DNA of 28,738 nucleotides from Nemertoderma westbladi (taxonomy: Eukaryota; Xenacoelomorpha; Nemertodermatida; Nemertodermatidae). The stretch covers positions 1 through 28,738 of the forward strand of contig JAUCBJ010000117.1 in NCBI GenBank assembly GCA_032718475.1. The letters are read 5' to 3'. Shown here piece by piece: positions 22,273 to 28,738 of the stretch; position 1 is the first letter of the stretch; each line of letters begins with the position of its first letter. A model generated the notes under the pieces. It saw only the letters and a program-made list of their open reading frames with translations. It was not told the DNA's origin and made no database searches. Position numbers and translations under genes: made by a program.

Positions 22273-23654
22273 AGGAGACAATTTTTTAATTTTTAAAACA
22301 GCTCAAACTTAATGTGGTAGGTCAGTAGCAACAAAAATGGAAGTTGGAAATTTTTTTATCTCCCTCTAGCTGCGAATTGTGGAATTAAATATTTCACTAA
22401 AAACACTAACTAGTCCCTTAATATTTATCAAAATGTTTTTAAACCAACTTTTTTGGACTCAGCACCTTCGAATCAACAAAAGCTCAACAGCCGGTTTTTA
22501 AAATTATAAACTTTTAATTAAATTAATTAATTTTAATTAATTAAATAAATTATGTTTAGCATTATGGACTCATATCACCTCTCTAAAATTATCAATATGG
22601 GGTTTACGGGGTCGGTGATTTCATTTTCGACGTCAGTTTTAATGTTTGGTGGTATCTAATGTCTGTCTGGCAGTTTGTCTGTTTGTCTTCTAAATTGTAA
22701 CGGACAAATCGGTTGACGGAAAGACAGCGGTAACTTGAAAACTAAAAAAAGATCTCGCCAAGCCGTTTTAAAACCAAAAAGTGATACTTTTAGCCAAGGA
22801 GGGGTTTCCTTAATAGAAATTCGCACCATAACGTAAAACGGAGACAGGCCTACTATTTACTGAGAATTGAACTATAGTATTGATGGGGTTTCCCCCAGTA
22901 AAATAACATTAGTGGGCGTATTTTAAAATGTGAGTTAATAGTTTTAAAGTACATTAAAGGCCTACACCGAATTAAAAAACAATTAAATTAAAAAGGGTCT
23001 TAAAAATAATAGGTAAATGTTCCATTAAAAGGGCCATGCTAATTATGCTATTAAGTGAAAAAGATAACAGGGACAGACTGAATGTGAATATTAGACAGCT
23101 GGTAGGCCTATAGGGTACAAATAATCTACGGTATAATACTGTAGAATTACGATTTCTACAGTTCATTAAAACACAGCTGAAACAACACACTGACTGACCA
23201 GCAATATGGATTTATCAATCGAGTAATGCTTAATGAAATATCTACAAAATAAACGCAATAATTTTTATTGTCCGTTTAAATCCTTTTTTTTGTCCTTTTT
23301 TTGACTTTTTATGTCCTCCAGAAATCTACCGTTAGGTTCCATGCTACCGGTTTCTCTACTGCTGTTCTCTCAGGCTATCAGTACCGGTATTAGTATATAT
23401 AGCACTATTTTGCAGTATTGCTGTATTGTATGTATAGATGTAGGTATAAAGCAGGTATTTTAGGTATTTTAGTACCGGTACCGGCACCGGTACTGCTGTA
23501 GGCCACTGTGTAGCCTACCATTTAAATACGGTAATGGTAGGCCTACCGGCTGACCAGTTGTGCTAATTAATTTTAAATAATTGATAGGCCAAACTGGATT
23601 GTGGAAAATGTGGATATACCTTTCACATAATTTATCAGTTTTATAATGGATCAT
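22273..23654. other. Intergenic DNA, no gene recognised
   Basis: AT-rich with a TTAATTAA-rich patch (22510-22550) and a T-rich patch (23280-23315). No gene, RNA or well-formed repeat was seen. Confidence 0.5.
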
Positions 23655-24245
23655 TTATCGTTTATTGTTTTGGTTAGGAAATCCCGCCTCTGTAACCTGC
23701 TCCTTTCCCTCAATTAGTTAAGTGATCGTTTATTGTTTTGGATAGAAAATCCCGCCTCTGTAACCTGTTCCTTTCCCTCAATTAGTTAAGTGATCGTTTA
23801 TTGTTTTGGTTAGGAAATCACGCCTCTGCAACCTGCCCCTTTCTCCCAATTGGTAATGTCATCGTTTATTGTTTTGGTTAGAAAATCCCGTCTCTGGAAC
23901 CTGCTCCTTTCCCTGATTTTGTAAAGTGACTGTTTATTGTTTTGGTTAGAAAATCCCGCCTCTGTAACCTGCTCCTTTCTCTCAATTGGTAATGTTATCG
24001 TTTATTGTTTTGGTTAGAAAATCCCGTCTCTGTAACCTGCTCCTTTCCCTGATTTGCCGCCTCTGTAACCCGCTCTTTTCCCTCAATTAATTAAATGATG
24101 GTTTATTGTTTTGGTTAGAAAGGCCCGCCTCTGTAACCTGCTCCTTTCCTTCTTTTGGTAAAGTGAATGTTTATTGTTTTGGTTAGAAAATCCGGCCTTA
24201 ACCTGCTCCTTTCCATCAATTGGTAATTGTTTTTGGCTATAAAAT
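23655..24245. repeat. 68-bp tandem repeat array, about 8.5 copies
   Basis: The marker GTTTTGG begins at 23667, 23735, 23803, 23871, 23939 and 24007, an exact 68-bp period. It then begins at 24108 (68 plus a 33-bp partial duplication) and 24176. Conserved parts are TTTATTGTTTTGGTTAG, TCCCGCCTCTGTAACC and TGCTCCTTTCCCTCAATT. The unit is related to the 93-bp array at the left end of the window. Confidence 0.95.
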
Positions 24246-24331
24246 GAGTGTTTTGCTACGTCATGTGGTAATCGATTATCGACAACAACCACAAACTATT
24301 AAATTTAGAGTCTTTTACCACAGGCGCATAT

Positions 24332-24460
24332 GGAAATCTATCAGGCATAGTGAAACCAACTGTCCGACTGACCAGAAATCAACAATTTGAATGTTTTGGC
24401 ATAGGCATGTTGAAATCAACTGTCTGACAGTCCAGAAATCAGCAGTCTGACAGTTTGAAG
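24332..24460. repeat. 60-bp imperfect direct duplication
   Basis: GAAACCAACTGTC at 24352 recurs as GAAATCAACTGTC at 24412, and ACCAGAAATCAACA recurs as TCCAGAAATCAGCA, with a 60-bp offset. Confidence 0.75.
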
Positions 24461-24477
24461 AAATACATACATAAAAA

Positions 24478-24530
24478 GTCATTAAAAGGACAACAAAAGT
24501 CATTAAAGGGACAACAAAAGTCATTATGCA
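24478..24530. repeat. Short tandem repeat of ~22 bp, 2-3 copies
   Basis: GTCATTAAAAGGACAACAAAA is followed by GTCATTAAAGGGACAACAAAA and a partial third copy, GTCATTATG. Confidence 0.8.
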
Positions 24531-25192
24531 CAATTCGTAAAAAAACGAGGACAAAAAAGTCAAATAAAAGGATATAAAAAATCACTGCCCAAAATAAATT
24601 GATCTAACGAGAATTAAGCCCTACATGGTTCGTATAAGTGATTCGCATTGGTACTAGGCCTACTGTATATTTGCAATCGGGACCAAAAATTTTGATTTGC
24701 AATAATTTATCTGCCGCACAACATTAAATAAAATACCATCACTTGGAACTAATATTTTTTTAAAGTGAAACTCTGTTGGCCTTTGTTGACATCGCAATTA
24801 CACGAAGTAGGGGCTTCGCGCAGCACGTGTCCTAAACTTATGTTAAGTATCAACTCGAAAGAATTAATTATAAGCAAAATCTAGTAGATGTTCGTTCCCT
24901 GATAACTTTACCACCTAGAGGCAGACTGGGGTACTGCAATCCATTTAAGACCTCCGAAAACTCAGTCTGTGGTCTACAATATAAGTGCCAGGTATTAACC
25001 AGGAAGAAAGGATTATAACTCCCGAGATATTACTGTCCTAACAAAGACGCAGTCTGGGGATGGTTTACGGTCTGACATTTATATCTGACAAGTTTCGTTT
25101 TGAATTAAGTAAAAGCAAAGAATGGGAGGAACACTAATTAAGCATAACGTCTTATATTCTAGCATAGAGCCGATATCGGTTGAGAAACTACG

Positions 25193-25384
25193 ATGGAAGA
25201 CAAATTTACCAAAGATGGTGATAATAAATCGGATACCAAAGGGAATGTGGTGGACACCGCTGGTGTAACTGCACCACATTGCGGGCCGTGTAATCTGACC
25301 TTAGCGGCATTCAAACTATTCTTCTTCTGCTTCTTTGGAGGAATAGGAGCTGTGATGCCCTATTTATCGATTTATTACAAACAG
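25193..25384 (+). CDS. MFSD6-like exon 1 (residues 1-64)
   Basis: Starts MEDKFTKDGD and ends YLSIYYKQ before the donor GTAGGC at 25385, phase 0. The KLFFFCFFGGIGAVMPYL stretch is the first membrane helix. The open frame runs on into the intron to 25462, but that tail is not part of the protein. Confidence 0.88.
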
Positions 25385-27373
25385 GTAGGCATCATTGCAC
25401 TAGTTATAACTCGTATAATTAGTTCTTACTTTTCATTACTTAAAAGTGAAACATTAACTTAAAGGAAGAACAGGAGTCTTACACCCCCAATAAAAAATAT
25501 AGAATCAGGACATTTAGCCCAAAATATACGTCTCGACCCCTAGGGTCATCGAAGAACAACACACAAACAAATATAAATAAATGCTAAACATACAGGTATG
25601 TGTCGCAACCCTAACCCTAGGCCTAGCCGCCATACACTAAATGATACCGTTAATAAACTGCACAATAGCTAAGCCTATATTCTATAAGAAAATAATATAT
25701 GACATTTTGTCGACATGTCGAAAAGGGTAAGAATAGGTCAAAAATAATTAATTTGTAAAAAATAAATGCGTTTCAGGTGTCTCGGACCAGTACGCGCTAA
25801 TCCTCGACACCCTCGTCAGCTGGACAGGGGATTAGCCAAGCCTATCTATATTGCACCAATGACCTAAATTAATTGCACCATCAAATCAGTGACCCCCTAG
25901 CCCAAACAGACATCAGACCACAGAAACCCTATAGGCCTATGGTATGTAAATATGTTACCAATGGAAAACTGGTAGAGTGCTAGGGCACACACACAGTACA
26001 AAATTTATATAAGATTTTATGGTTTGCAGTAATGTCGGAATTGTGCTCCACTTTCATAAGATGATAATTGATGTTAACGACATACTGACTAACGGGGGGT
26101 GGTTATGTATATATTAACTTAAAGGAAGAACAGGAGTCTTACACCCCCAATAAAAAATATAGAATCAGGACATTTAGCCCAAAATATACTTCTCGACCCC
26201 TAGGGTCATCGAAGAACTATCGAACAACCCCCTGTTAGTCAGTATGTCGTTAACATCAATTATCCTCTTAGAAAAGTGAAACATGTTAGAAATGCATAAT
26301 GTGTAGAATATTACTACAATAATTAAAACTAAAATTAATGATTTTGGAGTGAACCAGATCCTCAACTATCATAAAACCAACACAATTCTGCTTCAGGTCG
26401 GCCTTACTGCGGCACAAATTGGAATTGTCTCTGGATTGCGCCCATTCGTTGGATTCCTCAGTGGTCCGCTATGGGGCGCGTTCGCTGATAAATTTGCTAA
26501 GAGACGAATAATGTTACTAATTTCTCTGGTTGGGTGGATTGCCGCATTGCTGGCAATAGGATTTATACCTCCAGCTGACTTTGACCCAGAATGTCCATTT
26601 CCGCGTAAGTAAAAAATATATGGGAGATTTTAATTCAACAGACTTTCTTCTGTTATACTTTAATTTACACTTTCCAGTTTACCTCCAATGTCTGGTTGAT
26701 ATTTAAAAAAATACAAATTTTTCAAAAATAAAATTCAAAGAAAATTTCAATCAAAAAGTGAAACCTAGTATTCTCAACATGGGGCGAAGTAAAAAGTGTT
26801 TTGTTTAAGTGCAAAGGCGATACTACTGAAATAAATTATCAATATTACTACAGAAAGCACTGCACAGCTGAATTAAATTCCCAAAAAAACCAAAGTAACT
26901 TACAGCTGAATAAATGCCCAACTGCAGAGTCGGAGTGGATACAGAGCCTTGCCTTCTTTCACAATAATGTTGGCGGCGCTGGTTCAAATCCGACTGAAAG
27001 CTGTAGAAATTTCGCACTAATTTAGATTTACCTTAGCGCTAACCGCTTACGCAAACCCAGCGGTACAATGAACCCGGCTTGTGCTAGGAGAATAAATGAT
27101 GATATAGTGTATTCAACATTGGGAGTAAGTGTAGTCACCCACCCCCCCCCCCCCCCCCACCCTGTATTGCAGATAACTGCCAAGAGAAATGAGCCTTCGG
27201 GTTGCCTGAGGTGTTTCGTTTTTCACATCCACCGATAACTTTGCATTTACTAAATTCCCAATATATACAAAGTAACTTGAATTTCAGCTGAATTAATGCC
27301 TAATATAACCGAAGACGTCAACGTTGTAAGACGAGGTGCCAATGGAAACCGCGACTCAATAGACACACGAGAT
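25193..27373 (+). CDS. MFSD6-like major facilitator superfamily transporter, N-terminal three exons (gene continues past the window)
   Basis: The coding exons are 25193-25384, 26397-26604 and 27288-27373 (phases 0 and 1, ending in phase 0), giving 162 codons with the rest beyond the window. The start is supported by an in-frame TGA at 25181-25183 and a good context (ACGATGG). Residues 1-33 are a hydrophilic cytoplasmic N-terminus and 37-60 are TM1. GLTAAQIGIVSGLRPFVGFL leads into TM2, followed by G91-A-F-A-D95-K-F-A-K-R100-R101, the MFS motif A loop between TM2 and TM3. TM3 is about 102-121. A hydrophilic lumenal or extracellular segment follows, with a possible N-glycosylation site (N139-I-T). 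The GLRPFVGFLSGPLWGAFADK stretch resembles the MFSD6/MFSD6-like group. The substrate is unknown. I am confident of the superfamily and fairly confident of the subgroup. Confidence 0.88.
25453..25557. repeat. 105-bp direct repeat, copy 1
   Basis: From ATTAACTTAAAGG to TCATCGAAGAAC. It matches 26113-26217 at a constant 660-bp offset with one visible mismatch (G at 25530, T at 26190). Confidence 0.9.
26051..26285. mobile_element. Small inverted-repeat element (MITE-like) carrying 105-bp repeat copy 2
   Basis: The arm at 26051-26101 (core GATAATTGATGTTAACGACA then TACTGACTAAC) is the reverse complement of 26225-26279 (GTTAGTCAGTATGTCG then TTAACATCAATTATC). The ~125 bp between the arms are almost entirely the 105-bp repeat (26113-26217). 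There is no coding capacity. This could be a short non-autonomous transposon or a local inverted duplication. Confidence 0.65.
26397..26604 (+). CDS. MFSD6-like exon 2 (residues 65-133 plus first base of codon 134)
   Basis: The acceptor TTCTGCTTCAG ends at 26396. It begins VGLTAAQIG, so exon 1 to exon 2 reads IYYKQ-VGLTAAQ, the typical TM1-TM2 linker of this family. It ends CPFP plus C before the strong donor GTAAGT at 26605, phase 1. Confidence 0.9.
26605..27287 (+). other. MFSD6-like intron 2, with a run of 17 C
   Basis: A 683-nt intron. A C homopolymer occupies 27142-27158. A GGTTCAAATCC motif at 26983 resembles a tRNA B box but lacks a convincing tRNA context. Confidence 0.75.
27288..27373 (+). 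CDS. MFSD6-like exon 3 (codons 134-162)
   Basis: The acceptor TGAATTTCAG ends at 27287. The first two bases complete a proline codon, followed by ELMPNITEDVNVVRRGANG and further hydrophilic residues to DTRD. The donor GTAAGT starts at 27374. Phase, splice sites and the missing stop all fit, but the peptide itself is not strongly conserved, so this exon is less certain than exon 2. Confidence 0.7.
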
Positions 27374-28022
27374 GTAAGTTTCTACATTTATTAGGCAAAA
27401 TGTCAATATATATGTCTCCGTAGTATGAAACTTATTACTATTAAACTGAAACAAAATCAAGATGTGGTAAACAGGTCTAATGCAAAAGTGCAGGTCCTGT
27501 TGATAAATAATGACGTGTTATATGCAGGCCTACCTAAACTGGCGGCGGATTAATACAGTAACAATATGCCAACGTCGTTATTATTATTGGATTGAAACGA
27601 ATTGTAACAAAGAAGTAGAAAAGGTTTTCCACGCAATTTGAGTAAATTCAACCAAAAGGAGTGAGCAACATTATTACACCAAAACGAAATACAATATTAA
27701 TTTTCTGTAGTTGAGCTTTATTCTCTACTTAAATACTCTGGAACACATATGTACATTGAGTGAGTATGGCAGCATTATGAAGGACTAACATGTTTCAAGG
27801 CCTCCACCTGTACTGTACCGGTAAGTAGGTAGTTGTACAGTAGTACTGGTGCAGTGTTCTGTAACCTGCTCCTTTCCCTCAATTGGTAAAGTGGCCGTTT
27901 ATTGTTTTGATTAGAAAAGCCTGCCTCTGTAGTAACCTGCTACTTTCCCTCAATTGGTTTATGAGGTGTGTTACTTACATTTGTGGAGGCCCCCAAACAC
28001 GTTAATCCCGCATTATGATACG
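27374..28022 (+). other. Start of MFSD6-like intron 3
   Basis: No exon was recognised before the window ends. It contains the 68-bp-family remnant and, from 28023, the RTE-like copy. Confidence 0.65.
27859..27960. repeat. Remnant (about 1.5 units) of the 68-bp satellite family
   Basis: GTAACCTGCTCCTTTCCCTC, then GGCCGTTTATTGTTTTGATT, then a second GTAACCTGCTACTTTCCCTC. It is plainly the unit of the array at 23655-24245, about 3.6 kb away. Confidence 0.9.
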
Positions 28023-28738
28023 ACTACTACTACTACTACTAGGATCGGCATGCTGCATTGCAGCTGCATTTTTAAGAATGCTGTGCCGGCTTGTCAACAA
28101 AATTGCACCGCCACAACTCCCTATCACCCATGACATTTGCTAGATCATCCGCATCTTTAAGGCCAGTGTCCTTTAAGATGCGTCTCAAGAAAGTCATGGG
28201 CTGTCCACCATGCTTATTCACTCCATGAGGCTGCCAAAGTACAAGATTATGCACTGGCTGGTCCTCACGGCGAAAGCAATGTCCTGCAAAGCGGAGGCGA
28301 TTTTGTTCTAGTGTCAAGCTTGGGGGAACCAATGAGACACCTCCAATGTTATATAGTGTCTGGTTGGAGATGTGTGCATTGTACTTGACACAATGTACCC
28401 GGCGTAGCATTCTTGTGAATGTGCCATCCAGAGATTTGGTGTCCTCAGCAGTTAGAGCCCAGCATGGACTCCCATAGAGGAGTACTGGAACTACTGCTGC
28501 TCTAAATAATCGGACTTTAAGTTTCCGATTAATTCTAGGTGACTTCCAAATCCTGGAAAGCCTATTCAAGGCTGCCCATGCCTTTCCCTTACGTATTCGA
28601 AGGTCCTCACCTGACTTCCGGATCCATGATCCCAGGTAACAGAAGTCATCCACATGCTCAAGCATACCATCCTTTGAGCTTATGCTCATCCGATCAGAGA
28701 CTTGCTGAGGACTTTCAAAGTTAACTGTCAGAATTTTG
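28023..28738 (-). mobile_element. RTE-like non-LTR retrotransposon, 3' part, continuing past the right edge
   Basis: The minus-strand element ends in about six ACT/TAG trinucleotides (28023-28041), about 30 nt after the stop codon of its reverse-transcriptase frame. The same 3' end and coding region recur in degraded form at 10089-10978. It lies inside MFSD6-like intron 3, antisense to that gene. The 5' portion (endonuclease and catalytic core) is outside the window. Confidence 0.9.
28072..28738 (-). CDS. C-terminal part of RTE-like reverse transcriptase ORF (partial, open at window edge)
   Basis: Reading on the minus strand from the window edge: KILTVNF, then HVDDFCYLGSWIRKSGED, KAWAALNRLSRIWKS, KLKVRLFRAAVVPVLLYGS, RMLRRVHCVKYN, NRLRFAGHCFRRED, LVLWQPHG and MGDRELWR, ending with TAA at 28072-28074. 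This is the post-catalytic region (thumb and C-terminal domain) typical of endonuclease/reverse-transcriptase proteins of RTE-type and related LINEs, which copy their own RNA at a nicked genomic site. About 220 codons are visible with no stop or frameshift, in contrast to the broken copy near 10.5 kb, so this copy is younger. The frame has no start in the window; the Met at 28689 is internal. Assignment to RTE rather than a neighbouring LINE clade is tentative. Confidence 0.88.
   Translation of the reverse strand, partial: KILTVNFESPQQVSDRMSISSKDGMLEHVDDFCYLGSWIRKSGEDLRIRKGKAWAALNRLSRIWKSPRINRKLKVRLFRAAVVPVLLYGSPCWALTAEDTKSLDGTFTRMLRRVHCVKYNAHISNQTLYNIGGVSLVPPSLTLEQNRLRFAGHCFRREDQPVHNLVLWQPHGVNKHGGQPMTFLRRILKDTGLKDADDLANVMGDRELWRCNFVDKPAQHS

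Larger units (their letters stand above)
25385..26396 (+). other. MFSD6-like intron 1
   Basis: A 1012-nt intron containing two copies of a ~105-bp sequence and a short inverted-repeat structure around the second copy (listed separately). No other gene was seen. Confidence 0.8.

Noticed and set aside
23280-24590. Possible inverted pair of A/T-rich segments (TTTTTGTCC...GACTTTTT and its complement) flanking the 68-bp array
   Set aside because: Low-complexity sequence with patchy pairing; not convincing as transposon ends.
25605-25622. ACCCTAACCCTAGG, similar to a telomeric repeat
   Set aside because: Fewer than three units; likely chance and not an interstitial telomere array.

Overview
The window reads as genomic DNA of an invertebrate animal, probably marine. 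Genes are split by introns with consensus GT..AG sites, intergenic DNA is AT-rich, and minisatellites, a non-LTR retrotransposon and a long-inverted-repeat element are all present. I cannot name the species. There are no operons, no bacterial signals and no CRISPR array.

Two host genes are clear. (1) On the minus strand, 8574 down to 3257, is a complete mab-21/MAB21L-type gene in four exons, coding for 377 residues of a cGAS-fold (Mab-21 domain) developmental protein. Its long second intron (3382 nt) carries a 21-bp minisatellite. A candidate TATA/CCAAT promoter lies at 8733-8872. (2) On the plus strand, from 25193 onward, are the first three coding exons (162 codons) of an MFSD6-like major facilitator superfamily transporter. 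The rest of that gene lies beyond the window, and its third intron holds the end of an RTE-like retrotransposon. The two genes have unrelated roles, and nothing in the window couples them.

Most of the remainder is repeats. From left to right: a 93-bp tandem array (about 267-1160); a 40-bp duplication (2607-2687); the 21-bp array inside mab-21 (5859-6640); a GTTACAG-type minisatellite (9740-11062) split by a degraded RTE-like copy; about 5 kb (11063-16140) with no recognisable gene; a 4.3-kb array of a 17-bp satellite (16141-20472); an ~880-bp element with ~212-bp inverted termini and a 24-G run at one end (21391-22272); a 68-bp tandem array related to the 93-bp one (23655-24245); small duplications upstream of the transporter; and, at the right edge, a second RTE-like copy whose reverse-transcriptase C-terminal frame is still open.

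The very long open frames across 16-20.5 kb are an artefact. The 17-bp unit contains no stop trinucleotide on the minus strand at any offset, so all three frames stay open. I did not find a convincing new biological system. The observations most worth checking are the higher-order structure of the 17-bp array, the inverted-repeat element with its poly-G end, the dispersed 68/93-bp satellite family, and two strongly over-represented palindromes (TAGGCCTA 14 times, TACCGGTA 10 times).
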